Positions 44,486 to 53,184 of a stretch of DNA of 64,000 nt are shown here, in pieces. The notes below the pieces were generated by a model. The model saw only the letters and a list, made by a program, of their open reading frames with translations. It did not search any database and was not told the DNA's origin. Source of the DNA: an uncultured Dehalococcoidia bacterium (lineage in GTDB: Bacteria > Chloroflexota > Dehalococcoidia > Lucifugimonadales > UBA3495); contig CATOSK010000004.1 of assembly GCA_951812535.1 (NCBI GenBank), forward strand, positions 1 through 64,000, given 5' to 3'. The stretch's first letter is position 1; each line of letters begins with the position of its first letter. The position numbers and the translations under genes were made by a program.

Positions 44486-44499
44486 TGATCGGTCGATCA
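44486..44499. promoter_or_regulatory. Perfect palindrome, possible operator
   Basis: TGATCG-GT-CGATCA: 6-bp arms with a 2-bp spacer. It is 35 bp from the phased repeats, in the same 390-bp gap before the dienelactone hydrolase. A dimeric repressor is a natural candidate. Confidence 0.45.
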
Positions 44500-44643
44500 C
44501 CAGGGTTGAACCGGCAGGAAAGGGGAGGAACCTGTCAATATGGTAGTACACATAACGGATAGTTGGGAATGGGCCGGGCGTCAGTAAAACACGCGGGGAG
44601 CGGGACAGAGGGCGACACAGTGCAAGAAGGTGCTGTTGGAGCG

Positions 44644-44973
44644 CTAGTAAAGACCCTCGTCGGAGAAGAAGGGCTGCTCCCAGTTGGGGTCGGGCCGCCC
44701 GTAGACGTGGCTGGTGTACAGCTCGCAGGCCCGAATCCAGAGGAGAAGGGCGGCGCACTGCATCCGTTCCGGCTCGACGGCCGAAGGGGGGATGCCGTGG
44801 TTGCGGTGCAGCCACTGGCCGTGGCCGGCGGCGAAGAATGTCCTGAGAAAGCCGGTGGGTTCGTCGCCGGCGAAGGAACATTCCTGGAGAATCTCCACAG
44901 GGACGTCGGAGCACAGCCAATCAGGGTTGGCGGCGGCCAATTCGAGGTAGTGGGTTTGCTGGTCGGGATCCAT
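44644..44973 (-). CDS. Small protein of unknown function
   Basis: 109 residues from ATG 44973; the frame extends upstream to 45162 only as low-complexity sequence. It is Trp-rich and acidic (NPDWLCSD, GHGQWLHRNHG, CAALLLWIRACELYTSHVYG, PDPNWEQPFF). I recognise no family. It begins 13 bp after the terminator hairpin of the NHL gene and lacks a ribosome site, so its start or expression is doubtful. Codon pattern and composition look protein-like. Confidence 0.5.
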   Translation of the reverse strand: MDPDQQTHYLELAAANPDWLCSDVPVEILQECSFAGDEPTGFLRTFFAAGHGQWLHRNHGIPPSAVEPERMQCAALLLWIRACELYTSHVYGRPDPNWEQPFFSDEGLY

Positions 44974-44985
44974 GAGGGGGAAAGA

Positions 44986-45009
44986 GAAGCGGCCTTTAGG
45001 GGCCGCTTC
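44986..45009 (-). terminator. Terminator of the NHL gene
   Basis: Perfect 9-bp stem GAAGCGGCC / GGCCGCTTC with a 6-base loop, followed on the minus strand by TCTCTTTCCCC. It is 8 bp past the stop at 45017. Confidence 0.75.
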
Positions 45010-45016
45010 GCATTGG

Positions 45017-46066
45017 CTAGATATTCCGCTGGGGTTCGGAGTATTCCCTGAGCTTGGCGTAGAGCTGGAGGCGGTTGCGCTGGGTGTCAACGATAAGCAG
45101 GCGGTTGCGCCGGGAGTCGAATGCGACGGAACGGGGGAGGGCCAGCCGCCACTCAGGCTCAAGGCTGCGGACCTCGCGGCGGCGCTTGATGGTCTCCGAG
45201 CTGACGTCGACCACCATTTTGGCCCACTTGCTCAGTTCCTGGGCATCGCCGCGGAAGGTGGTGACGAACTTGCCGTCGCTGCCATAGACCTGGACCCGGC
45301 TGTTGGCCCAGTCCGCCACGTAGACGTCACCGTCCGGATCCACCGCGACCCCGGCAGGGCGGGACAACCGGCCCCGCCCGGAGCCGGAAGAACCGAAGGA
45401 TGTGACGGGCTCCCCGTCGGGCGACAGTTGCTGCACACGGTCGTTCTTGTGGTCGGCGACGTAGACGCTGCCTTCGCCGTCCAGGGTGATGCCCCAGGGG
45501 CTGTCAAACTCCCCTGGCCCAGCGCCGTGCTGTCCCCAAGCGCCCTGGAACTCGCCCGACGTGGAGAACCGCTGTATCCGGTGGTTGCGGCTGTCCACCA
45601 CGTAGACGTTGTCGTCCGGGTCGATGGCTATGCCGGAAGGGCCGTTGAACTCTCCGGCCGCGTCCCCGGAGGAACCCCAGGCGGCCAGGTAGTTTCCGTC
45701 TTTGTCGAAGACGGAGACCCGGTTGAGCCACTCGTCGGTGACATAGACGTTACTCCGGCTGTCCAGGGCGATGCCAGCGGGCCAGATCATCTCGCCGTCG
45801 CCGTCGCCGTATTTGCTGAACTCGGAGGTGAATTCCTCGTCCCCGTCCTCGCCGCCGATGGAAACGATGCTGATGCGGGTGCCCCGGGCGGTGCGGTTCC
45901 AGGGCACGTTGGTGACGAACTCCCAACCCCGATTGAGGACGTAGACATAATCGCCGTCGCCCAGCGCGACATCTGCAGGCGAGTTGAAACCTGCGCCGGA
46001 GATGCCCCCGCGTCCAACGGTGCGCGCGTAATCGTAGACCCTTCCGGCAACTAGCTGCGTAACCAT
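45017..46066 (-). CDS. NHL-repeat beta-propeller protein
   Basis: 349 residues with AGGAGTCAGG before ATG 46066. At least five NHL repeats are visible, for example FNSPADVALGDGDYVYVLNRG, WPAGIALDSRSNVYVTDEWLNRVSVFD, FNGPSGIAIDPDDNVYVVDSRNHRIQRF and LSRPAGVAVDPDGDVYVADWANSRVQVYG. These form a beta-propeller used for binding or, in some proteins, lyase activity. No signal peptide is visible. It follows the DUF1501/DUF1800 genes on the same strand with a 61-bp gap and ends at its own terminator. Confidence 0.88.
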   Translation of the reverse strand: MVTQLVAGRVYDYARTVGRGGISGAGFNSPADVALGDGDYVYVLNRGWEFVTNVPWNRTARGTRISIVSIGGEDGDEEFTSEFSKYGDGDGEMIWPAGIALDSRSNVYVTDEWLNRVSVFDKDGNYLAAWGSSGDAAGEFNGPSGIAIDPDDNVYVVDSRNHRIQRFSTSGEFQGAWGQHGAGPGEFDSPWGITLDGEGSVYVADHKNDRVQQLSPDGEPVTSFGSSGSGRGRLSRPAGVAVDPDGDVYVADWANSRVQVYGSDGKFVTTFRGDAQELSKWAKMVVDVSSETIKRRREVRSLEPEWRLALPRSVAFDSRRNRLLIVDTQRNRLQLYAKLREYSEPQRNI

Positions 46067-46127
46067 GCTTCCTGACTCCTGACCAAAGTTGTGCCCTGTT
46101 CCATGAGAAGGCTATCCGTGCGCCTGG

Positions 46128-47261
46128 TTACGCACCGAGGAAGCGGGGCTTTTCGAAGTTCCCGTGGACGATGGGAACGGCGTCCAAGCCGAGCCAGTCC
46201 TCAAGAACGGTGGAGTAGAAGCCGCGGAAGTCCAGGTTCGGCATCAGGTCGCCCTGGGTGAGGTCCTCGGGCTTGCGGGAGGGGTATTCACTGTACTCCC
46301 CGCCGATGACCGGATCGCCGATGGCAAAGGCGGGACCGGCTGCGCCGTGGTCGGTGCCGGAGCCGTTGTCCCGAACGCGGCGTCCGAACTCGGAGAAGAG
46401 GACCATGACCACGTTGTCGGCGGCGTCGTGCTCCCGCAGGTCAGCGAAGAAGTCGCCGATGGCGTTGGAAACGTCGGTCCAAAGCTGGGCATGCATCCCA
46501 AGCTGGTTGGCGTGGGAGTCGAAGCTGCCGTGGTCGCAGTAGAAGATGCGCGTCCCGACATCGGCCAGGTGAATCTGGGCGATCCCCTTGAGCTTGGTAG
46601 CGATGGTGGTGTCGGCGTATTCGACGGTGGAGGAGTATTTCTCGGGCGCCACCTTGAGGATGTCCGCTCCGGCCATGGCTTCGAGGCCGGTGTCTCCCAG
46701 GTAGTCCATGACGAAGTCGGAGCCGATGGCCGGCGTGTACATCTGGGTGAACCGGTTGAGAATCTTCTCCCGCTGCTGCTGGGCGGCGATGCCGGTGAGG
46801 AGGCCGTAGCTCTCCAGGTTGTCCACGCAGGCGACGGGGACGCCGGGAACGGCCACGGCGCGGAACATGGACGGCCCGAAGCTGACGGTGGTGACCACGT
46901 TTTCCTTGTGGGGGTCCAGGTCACGGGTGGCCAGGCCCAGCCAGCCCTCGGTGCCCATCTTCTCCGGCTCGCAGGTGTGCCAGATGTCCATGGAGCGGAA
47001 GTGGGACCGGATAGAGTTGGGATAGCCGACGCCATGGACGATGGCCACGTTCCCCTGCCGGTAGAGGTCCTGGATTGGACCCATGGTGGGATGCAGGCCA
47101 ATCTCGCCGGTGAGGGGGAGGATGTCGCTCTCCGGGATGGCGACCACGGGGCGGCTGTCCCGGTAGATGGGGTCATCGCAGGGGACGACGGTGTTGAGGT
47201 AGTCGTTGCCGCCGGAAAGCTGGAGCACCACCAGGACCGGGTCTTTCTTGTTGCTGGTCAT
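46128..47261 (-). CDS. DUF1501 domain-containing protein
   Basis: 377 residues. The family pattern is clear: VVLQLSGGNDYLNTVVP at the start, SFDSHANQ, and VVMVLFSEFGRRVRDNGSGTDHGAAGP. The fold is alkaline-phosphatase-like. Most DUF1501 proteins carry a Tat signal (RR-x-F-L), but here the mature domain starts at residue 8 and no signal is visible. It lies 70 bp after DUF1800, its usual genomic partner; the pair is common in environmental bacteria and its function is unknown. Confidence 0.9.
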   Translation of the reverse strand: MTSNKKDPVLVVLQLSGGNDYLNTVVPCDDPIYRDSRPVVAIPESDILPLTGEIGLHPTMGPIQDLYRQGNVAIVHGVGYPNSIRSHFRSMDIWHTCEPEKMGTEGWLGLATRDLDPHKENVVTTVSFGPSMFRAVAVPGVPVACVDNLESYGLLTGIAAQQQREKILNRFTQMYTPAIGSDFVMDYLGDTGLEAMAGADILKVAPEKYSSTVEYADTTIATKLKGIAQIHLADVGTRIFYCDHGSFDSHANQLGMHAQLWTDVSNAIGDFFADLREHDAADNVVMVLFSEFGRRVRDNGSGTDHGAAGPAFAIGDPVIGGEYSEYPSRKPEDLTQGDLMPNLDFRGFYSTVLEDWLGLDAVPIVHGNFEKPRFLGA

Positions 47262-47331
47262 CGGTTTTCTCCTTTGTACGGGACGCGAGTTGCGCCAGCA
47301 TTACATAACACGGACGCGGGTCAGGGTTTGG

Positions 47332-48729
47332 TCAGGCGTACTGGAATTCGCGGGTGGCGACGATTAGCTGAAGCATCTCGGCGACCCGGTTGGCAGACTC
47401 TTCGGGATCGGCAGCCCAGGACAAAGCGCCCGTTTCGGCGGCATGTCCCGCGAGCTGTTGGCGGGTGGTCTCGGTGACTTCCATCGGACCAAGCAGGTCC
47501 AGGCAGGCGTCCACCATGCGCTCCGGGCTGATGTCCCCCTCGCGGCGGACCCGGTCGATGATGGACTGGACGCCAGGGCGGGCCGGGTCTCCCATCATGT
47601 CAGCGGCGAAGTTGATGCGCTTCATCAGGGTGCCGCTGTTGATCCACTCCGAGCCGGTGTGCCACCCTTCCACGCTGGGCGGGTTGAGGAGTTCCTGCCC
47701 CATATATCCGGGCTGCTTGGACAGGTTGCCGATGCCCGGGGCGGGGAACTCGAAGCCTCCGACGAGGCGCAGGGTGCCGATGACCATTTCCGCGGGACTC
47801 TTGATCCGGGAGAATTGGGCTTCCTTGAAGAAGTCGGATAGGAACAAGACCCGCAGGACGGAGCGAATGTCGTAGTTGGAGTTGGTAAAGGTCTGGGCCA
47901 GGGTTTCGATGGCTTCCGGGTCCCGGGGAGGAGTCACCTGCCACGCGGGGACCTGCGCTTCATCCGCCACGAAGAAGTTGTACAGGTGACGGGCGATGAA
48001 GCGGGCGGTGGCGGGTTGGGCGCAGACGATGTCGACAATTTCCTCGCCGTCGAAGTTTCCGGTGTGGCCGAGGAAGGTCTTTTCCTCGTCGTCGTGGTCC
48101 TCTTCCCGGTACTCGAACTGCCAGTCATAGCGGCCGTAGGCGTTGCGGGGGATGTTGGGGGACATGGTCCAGCCGGTGAAGGCCCGGGAGCACTCCCGGA
48201 CGTCGTCCTCGGTGTAGTTGCCCACGCCCATGCTGAACAGCTCCAGCAACTCGCGGCCCCAGTTCTCGTTGACGGCGTAGACGTGGTTGTCACAGTTGTC
48301 CAGCCAGTAGATCATGGCGGGATTCTTTGCCAATTCAATGAGAAGCCCGCGGTAGTCGCCCATCCCCAGGTCCTTGAACAGGTCGATCTGGTTCTGGATT
48401 TCGTGCCAGTGGTCCACCTTGGACTGGCCGGTGGCGAAGACCTGGTGCCAGAACAGGGCCATCTTCTCCTGGAGCACCCGCTGGGAGTTGATGAGGTCAT
48501 ACAGCCAGGTGGCAGCGCCCATCCCCGGGGAGGTAACGGGCTTCCAGAATCCGGGATGGTAGCGCAGGAATTCCAGGCGGTCCGCGGGTTCCTGCGATTC
48601 CGGGTTGAGCAGTTCCTCCACCGTGGCTTCGTAGCCGCGTTCCACGCGGGCTTCCAGTTCATCGCGGGATGCGCCGAAGCCGGCGCGGCGCATGAGGTGG
48701 GCCATCAGGGCCAGTTCTTCGGATGCCAT
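47332..48729 (-). CDS. DUF1800 domain-containing protein
   Basis: 465 residues from ATG 48729 with GGAGG eight bases upstream. Family features: HLMRRAGFGASRDELEARVERGYEATVEELL, then MALFWHQVFATGQSKV, NENWGRELLELFSMGVGNYTEDDVRE and PPSVEGWHTGSEWINSGTLMKR. DUF1800 and DUF1501 proteins occur together. A role in handling an extracellular polymer has been suspected, but none is proven. A good promoter (48798-48827) lies upstream, making this the first gene of the DUF1800-DUF1501-NHL transcript. Confidence 0.9.
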   Translation of the reverse strand: MASEELALMAHLMRRAGFGASRDELEARVERGYEATVEELLNPESQEPADRLEFLRYHPGFWKPVTSPGMGAATWLYDLINSQRVLQEKMALFWHQVFATGQSKVDHWHEIQNQIDLFKDLGMGDYRGLLIELAKNPAMIYWLDNCDNHVYAVNENWGRELLELFSMGVGNYTEDDVRECSRAFTGWTMSPNIPRNAYGRYDWQFEYREEDHDDEEKTFLGHTGNFDGEEIVDIVCAQPATARFIARHLYNFFVADEAQVPAWQVTPPRDPEAIETLAQTFTNSNYDIRSVLRVLFLSDFFKEAQFSRIKSPAEMVIGTLRLVGGFEFPAPGIGNLSKQPGYMGQELLNPPSVEGWHTGSEWINSGTLMKRINFAADMMGDPARPGVQSIIDRVRREGDISPERMVDACLDLLGPMEVTETTRQQLAGHAAETGALSWAADPEESANRVAEMLQLIVATREFQYA

Positions 48730-48797
48730 GCGCTTGTCCTCCAATGGGGGGATTACAGCGTCGAACCGGAGCAGGAATTGCCCCGGAATTGACGGTG

Positions 48798-48827
48798 ATT
48801 ATGATATTCGAGCGAGAGGCGTGTCAA
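48798..48827 (-). promoter_or_regulatory. Sigma-70-type promoter for the DUF1800 transcript
   Basis: On the minus strand: perfect TTGACA (48827-48822), an 18-bp spacer and CATAAT (48803-48798), 5 of 6 to consensus. The predicted start is about 60 bases before ATG 48729. Confidence 0.65.
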
Positions 48828-48951
48828 CATAAACTCCGGCGGCCGGCGGGTGCATTCCCAAGTGTGGTGTGGCAAAATTGGCCCACCTATCTCCTGCCGT
48901 TGCAGTCCCGAGTTCTTCGGGTCAAAGGCGGGGTCCGTTTCGAGGTGAAGC

Positions 48952-49473
48952 ATGGAGGTCTTTGATTGTGTCCGCCGCCGGCGGACGGTCCGCGAGTACA
49001 AGCCGGACCAGATTCCCGAGGAATTGGTGCTGAAGCTGTTGCAGGCGGGGCGGTGGTCGCCCAGCTCCAGCAACTCCCAGCCCTGGCATTTCATCGCCAT
49101 CCAGGACCCGGAGACCATCAAGAGGTTGGGAGAGATCGCCACCCAGGGGACCTTCATGGCCAACGCTCCGCTGATCATGGCTATCGTCATTGCCGCCGAC
49201 TCGGTGCGTCCCCAGTTGGACGCCGGACGAGCCCTCCAGCAGATGGAGCTGGTGGGATGGTCCGAGGGCCTCGGCACCTGCTTCGTCGGTGTGAGGCAGG
49301 CGGAGCAGCAGAAGGCTGTGAAGGAACTGCTGGGAATTCCGGAGGAAATGGAGCTGATTACTCTCATGCCCTACGGGTACCGCGTTCCGGGAGCGCGAGG
49401 GCGCGGGATACCGCGGAAACCCATGGCCGAGATTGCCCACCGGGACCGGTTCGGGCAGCCTTTCCAGGAATAA
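48952..49473 (+). CDS. Nitroreductase-family flavoprotein
   Basis: 173 residues from ATG 48952 after GAGGTG. The FMN-site pattern is typical: CVRRRRTVREYKPDQIPEE, then AGRWSPSSSNSQPWHFIAI and MELVGWSEGLGTCFVG. Family members reduce nitro groups, quinones or enones with NAD(P)H, or act in cofactor chemistry. It is followed 39 bp later by an FMN-dependent hydroxy-acid oxidase, so the two flavoproteins probably share a transcript. Confidence 0.9.
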   Translation: MEVFDCVRRRRTVREYKPDQIPEELVLKLLQAGRWSPSSSNSQPWHFIAIQDPETIKRLGEIATQGTFMANAPLIMAIVIAADSVRPQLDAGRALQQMELVGWSEGLGTCFVGVRQAEQQKAVKELLGIPEEMELITLMPYGYRVPGARGRGIPRKPMAEIAHRDRFGQPFQE

Positions 49474-49512
49474 AGGGGTCCTTCCTCAATCCAGAGCAAG
49501 AGGTGACATAAC

Positions 49513-50625
49513 ATGGCAACCGAGCCGGTGAACATTTTTGAGTACGAGGAACTGGCCAGGGAGCGCATCGAGCAGGGGCATTACGACTTCATCGCCGGCG
49601 GCGCCACCGACGAGATAACCATCCGGCGCACCCGGGCGGTGTTTGACTCCATCATGCTGCGGCCACGCATGATGGTGGACGTGGCCGACCGGGACCTGAG
49701 CTCCACTGTCCTGGGGCAGCAGATCTCCCTTCCCTTGATGATGGACCCAGCAGGCAACCACAGCTCGGCCCATCCGGACGCAGAGCTGGCGACCGCCCGG
49801 GCCGCCGGCGCCGCCGGAACGCTGATGGTACTCAGTTCTCACGCCTCCCGCACGCTGGAAGACGTGGCGGAGGTGGCGACGGGCCCCCTGTGGTTCCAGC
49901 AGTATTTCTTCAAGGACCGGGGGCTGACGCTGGAGATGGCGGCCCGCGCGGAGGAAGCGGGCTACTCGGCCATCTGCATGACCCTGGACGCCAAGATCAA
50001 GCCGAAGCGGGAGCGGAACATCCGCAACGACTACGTGGGAGGCGAGTCGCCCAACTACGCCCAGATAGAGCTGGGGGAGCATACCTGGAAGTTCGCGGCC
50101 GACGCTCCCGCCGGCCCCAGCGACATCAGGGACCAGGGTTCCGTGTGGTCGGACCTGGAGTGGTTTGCGTCCAGCATCCGGCTTCCGGTGGTGGTCAAGG
50201 GAATCATGGCCGGTGAGGACGGGAGGCTGTCAGCCGAGAACGGGGCGAAGGGAGTCATCGTTTCCAACCACGGAGGGCGGTACCTGGACACGACTCCCGC
50301 CACCATCGAGGTGCTGCCCGAGGTGGTGCGGGCGGTCAACGGCAACTCCGAGGTCTACCTGGATGGGGGCATCCGGCGGGGCACGGACATTTTCAAGGCC
50401 ATGGCCCTGGGAGCCAACGCGGTGCTGATGGGGCGTCCGCTGTTCTGGGGGCTGGCCGTGGACGGAGAGAACGGCGTCAAGGGCGTCATCGAGCTGCTGC
50501 GGGACGAGCTGGACGCCACCATGGGGATGTGCGGCTGCCCTACGGTCGAGAGCATATCCGACGCGATGATCGACACGGTTTCACCGCTGTTGTCGTCCTT
50601 CCCAGCACCGCCGGAATTCCGGTAA
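49513..50625 (+). CDS. FMN-dependent alpha-hydroxy-acid oxidase/dehydrogenase family protein
   Basis: 370 residues with AAGAGGTGA before ATG 49513. TIM-barrel signatures: NIFEYEELARERIEQGHYDFIAGGATDE at the N-terminus, WFQQYFFKDRGLTLEMAARAEEAGYSAICMTLD mid-protein, PVVVKGIMAGED (Lys), the catalytic SNHGGRYLD, and DGGIRRGTDIFKAMALGANAVLMGRP. It oxidises a 2-hydroxy acid (lactate, glycolate or similar) to the 2-oxoacid. The GlcG/HbpS family is often linked with such enzymes, though it is distant here. A strong terminator follows. Confidence 0.92.
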   Translation: MATEPVNIFEYEELARERIEQGHYDFIAGGATDEITIRRTRAVFDSIMLRPRMMVDVADRDLSSTVLGQQISLPLMMDPAGNHSSAHPDAELATARAAGAAGTLMVLSSHASRTLEDVAEVATGPLWFQQYFFKDRGLTLEMAARAEEAGYSAICMTLDAKIKPKRERNIRNDYVGGESPNYAQIELGEHTWKFAADAPAGPSDIRDQGSVWSDLEWFASSIRLPVVVKGIMAGEDGRLSAENGAKGVIVSNHGGRYLDTTPATIEVLPEVVRAVNGNSEVYLDGGIRRGTDIFKAMALGANAVLMGRPLFWGLAVDGENGVKGVIELLRDELDATMGMCGCPTVESISDAMIDTVSPLLSSFPAPPEFR

Positions 50626-50653
50626 TCGCCTTCCTGCCGCGCAAGGAAAAAGG

Positions 50654-50682
50654 AACCCGCGGGAGGGATGCTCCCGCGGGTT
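50654..50682. terminator. Strong rho-independent terminator
   Basis: Perfect 12-bp stem AACCCGCGGGAG / CTCCCGCGGGTT with a 5-base loop, followed by TTCGTTTG. It separates the hydroxy-acid oxidase gene from the converging tRNA-Leu and could serve both strands. Confidence 0.92.
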
Positions 50683-50711
50683 TTCGTTTGCATAATCCTG
50701 GATCGGAACGG

Positions 50712-50797
50712 TGGTGCCGAAGGTCGGATTCGAACCGACACGGGGTTGCCCCCACCGGTTTTTGAGACCGGCGCGTCTACCATTCCGCCACTTCGGC
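50712..50797 (-). tRNA. tRNA-Leu (anticodon CAA), CCA encoded
   Basis: 86 bases on the minus strand. The acceptor arm GCCGAAG/CTTCGGC is perfect. The anticodon stem CCGGT/ACCGG encloses loop CTCAAAA, giving anticodon CAA for UUG. A long variable arm (GGGG-CAA-CCCC) marks a class II tRNA. The T arm is GTCGG-TTCGAAT-CCGAC, and the 3' end is A-CCA. No integrase or element is attached to it. Confidence 0.95.
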
Positions 50798-50909
50798 TTG
50801 CGGGCACAATTATAGCACGGCGCCCTTTTGGAAGGAGGTATACGCCAGGTGTCCCGGGGCGGCGGGAGCAGTACGCTTTCGCACGCCAGCCTCTCTCGGG
50901 ACAGGAAGG

Positions 50910-51659
50910 CTACTGGGCGGTCCAGCCTCCGTCGATAACCAGCTCGCTTCCGGTCATAAACGAGGATTCGTCGGAGGCCAGGAACAGGATACCCCAGGCG
51001 ATGTCCCGGGGGATGCCCAGCCGTCCCAGGGGAGTGCGGCCAACCCGATCCGCCCTGACCTCCGGCTGGGCGTGGAAGCGGGCGGTCATGGGGCTGTCCA
51101 CGAAGCCTGGGTGTACGGAGTTGCATCGGATACCTTCCGGGGCGTACTGGACGGCCGTTGCCTTGGTGAGTAGGCGCACCGCTCCCTTGGAGGTGTGATA
51201 GGCGGTGGAGGTCTCGCTGCCGACGATGCCGTAGATGGACGAAATGTTGATGATGGAGCCGCCGCCCGCGCTCCGCAGGGCGGGAATGGCAACCTTGGTT
51301 CCCAGGAAGACACCCTTGGCGTTGATGTCCATGACCCGGTCCCAGAGCTCGGAGTCGGTCTCCTCCACGCGGGTGCGCCCGCTGATGCCGGCATTGTTTA
51401 CCAGGACGTCCAGCTTCCCGTACTCCGAGAGCGTGGCGGCCACTACCTGTTCCCAGTTGGATTCGTCCGTGACGTCCAGATCAAGGAAGGTGCAGCGTCC
51501 GCCGGCTTCGTTGATGCGGGACTGGGTCTGCAAGCCTTCATCCCGTAGGACATCCCCGATGACCACGGCCGCTCCTTCGGCAGCCAGCAGTTCGGCGGTG
51601 GCGGCGCCGATTCCCCGGGAGCCGCCGCTGATCAACGCAACCTTTCCTTCAACTCGCAT
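50910..51659 (-). CDS. Short-chain dehydrogenase/reductase (SDR)
   Basis: 249 residues from ATG 51659 with GAGGAGG upstream; the longer frame to 51776 is not conserved. Classical SDR motifs: cofactor loop SGGSRGIGAATAELL, NNAG (LVNNAGISG), the catalytic Ser in ISSIYG and Y-x3-K in YHTSK. The Asp after beta-2 (VIGDVLRDEG) favours NAD over NADP. The substrate is unknown; the pattern is that of glucose dehydrogenase- or hydroxysteroid dehydrogenase-like members. It stands alone between tRNA-Leu and hflX. Confidence 0.92.
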   Translation of the reverse strand: MRVEGKVALISGGSRGIGAATAELLAAEGAAVVIGDVLRDEGLQTQSRINEAGGRCTFLDLDVTDESNWEQVVAATLSEYGKLDVLVNNAGISGRTRVEETDSELWDRVMDINAKGVFLGTKVAIPALRSAGGGSIINISSIYGIVGSETSTAYHTSKGAVRLLTKATAVQYAPEGIRCNSVHPGFVDSPMTARFHAQPEVRADRVGRTPLGRLGIPRDIAWGILFLASDESSFMTGSELVIDGGWTAQ

Positions 51660-52026
51660 GGTCCAGACCTCCTCGGAGAAACTCGGTGGGAAAAGTCCGG
51701 CGGCCTGCCAGGCCAAAACTTTCCGCGGAAACCGCATCCTGGCTAACCAAGCCGGCTGGGCCGGAAAAACGTCCAAAATGCCGGAAAACAGTTATGTTAA
51801 TCCCCAAACGGGCGGGAAACAACATAACGTACCTTGTGCGAACCAACTTGTCGGAGAATTTTTTGGCCCAGAATGGCCCAAAACGGCTGTTTTTTGAAAC
51901 CGCAGGTGCCGGACATCCTTGAAACAAAAAATCTGCCATTTCGGGAGCGGTTGTCCAAACTCTTCAGAGATTGCGCGAAAGCTCCGGCTCCGGCAGCGAC
52001 CGGAGGGCAACTGGTATTCAGTTGCT
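51660..52026. other. Intergenic stretch, no gene seen
   Basis: About 365 bp between hflX (end) and the SDR start, both on the minus strand. It is locally AT-richer (51770-51950) with no plausible frame. Minus-strand CTCCGG...CCGGAG near 51985-52005 might be part of the hflX terminator. The SDR promoter is expected on the left side; none is convincing. Confidence 0.35.
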
Positions 52027-53181
52027 CTACGCCGAGGTCACGACGGTCAACGGCCCGTCTATGTCAACCAGGCAGGACTCCAGTTCATCCAGCAGAGTTT
52101 CCAGGTTCCAACCCTTGGCGGCGGAAACGAAAACGTTGGGGTAAGGGGAGTCCTCGGGGAGCAGGCCGGAAACGGTCCCTTCGGGCGAGGCTTCCAGCAG
52201 GTCCATCTTGTTCATAACCATCAGGCGGGGCTTGTCGTCCAGGCCCAGCTCGGACAGGGTCTTCTCCACGACCTGTGCCTGTTCGGGGGCCTTGGGATGG
52301 GTTATGTCCACCACGTGGATGAGGATGTCGGACTCGGACAACTCCTCCAGGGTAGCCCGGAAGGCAGCAACCACGGTGGGGGACAGCTTCTGGATGAATC
52401 CCACGGTGTCGCTCAGCAGCAGCTCCCCGCCCGAGGGCAGGCGGATGCGGCGGGTGACCGGGTCCAGGGTGGAAAAGAGCTGGTCCTCGGCGGTGACGCC
52501 GGCGTCACTGAGGGCATTGAACAAGGTGCTCTTGCCCGCGTTGGTGTACCCAACCAGGGTCGCCATGGGAATACCGGCCTGTTTACGTCGTCCCAGGTGC
52601 CGTGCCCGCCGCTTCTTGACCTTATCCAGGTCTTCCTCGATCTTCTGGATGTGCCGCCGGATGATGCGCCGGTCCGTTTCCAACTGCGTCTCGCCAGGTC
52701 CACGAGTCCCTATCCCACCGCCGAGACGTTCCAGGTGAGACCATTGGCCCACCAGGCGGGGCAGGAGGTACTGGTGCTGGGCCAGTTCGACCTGAAGCTT
52801 GCCCTCGTGGGTGCGGGCGTGGCGGCCGAAAACATCCAAGATGAGGGCGGTGCGGTCAATCACCTTGGTCGCCAGGGCGGCTTCCAGGTTCCGCTGCTGG
52901 GTGGGAGTCAGTTCGTCGTCGAATATGACCACCTCCGCGCCCAGTTCCCTGGCCATGTCGTTAATCTCTTCCAGCTTTCCCTTGCCCACGTAGGTGGGGG
53001 TCAGTCGGTCCGACTTTTGGGTGATCTGCCCCGCCACTTCAGCACCGGCAGCATGCGTCAAGTAAGCCAGTTCGCCGAGGGAATCGTCCAAAGCCCATGG
53101 CTGGGCGCGGCCCTTCAACTCAACGGCGACAAGAAGGGCCTTCTCGGGTTCGGGGCCGGTGGAAACGGGCTTCTTGGGAAT
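52027..53181 (-). CDS. hflX: Ribosome-associated GTPase HflX
   Basis: 384 residues if ATT 53181 is the start. The HflX N-terminal domain ([37 protein letters not shown]) is followed by [18 protein letters not shown], the G1 loop [10 protein letters not shown]3 DTVGF and G4 NKMD. HflX splits stalled ribosomes. The first canonical start, TTG 53118, would remove the conserved ALLVAVEL strand and has no ribosome site. The frame is open back to the TAA of dapL. ATT at 53181 sits 7 bases after GGGAGG. It is last in the housekeeping operon. Confidence 0.88.
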   Translation of the reverse strand: MPKKPVSTGPEPEKALLVAVELKGRAQPWALDDSLGELAYLTHAAGAEVAGQITQKSDRLTPTYVGKGKLEEINDMARELGAEVVIFDDELTPTQQRNLEAALATKVIDRTALILDVFGRHARTHEGKLQVELAQHQYLLPRLVGQWSHLERLGGGIGTRGPGETQLETDRRIIRRHIQKIEEDLDKVKKRRARHLGRRKQAGIPMATLVGYTNAGKSTLFNALSDAGVTAEDQLFSTLDPVTRRIRLPSGGELLLSDTVGFIQKLSPTVVAAFRATLEELSESDILIHVVDITHPKAPEQAQVVEKTLSELGLDDKPRLMVMNKMDLLEASPEGTVSGLLPEDSPYPNVFVSAAKGWNLETLLDELESCLVDIDGPLTVVTSA

Positions 53182-53184
53182 GAC

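Noticed and set aside
44375..44920. Minus-strand open frame of 181 codons overlapping the small ORF at 44644
   Set aside because: It is Arg/Pro-rich, crosses the phased repeats and palindrome, and looks like a frame shadow.
50712..50797. tRNA-Leu as an integration site for a mobile island
   Set aside because: There is no integrase and no direct repeat of the tRNA 3' end within reach, and the flanking genes look ordinary.
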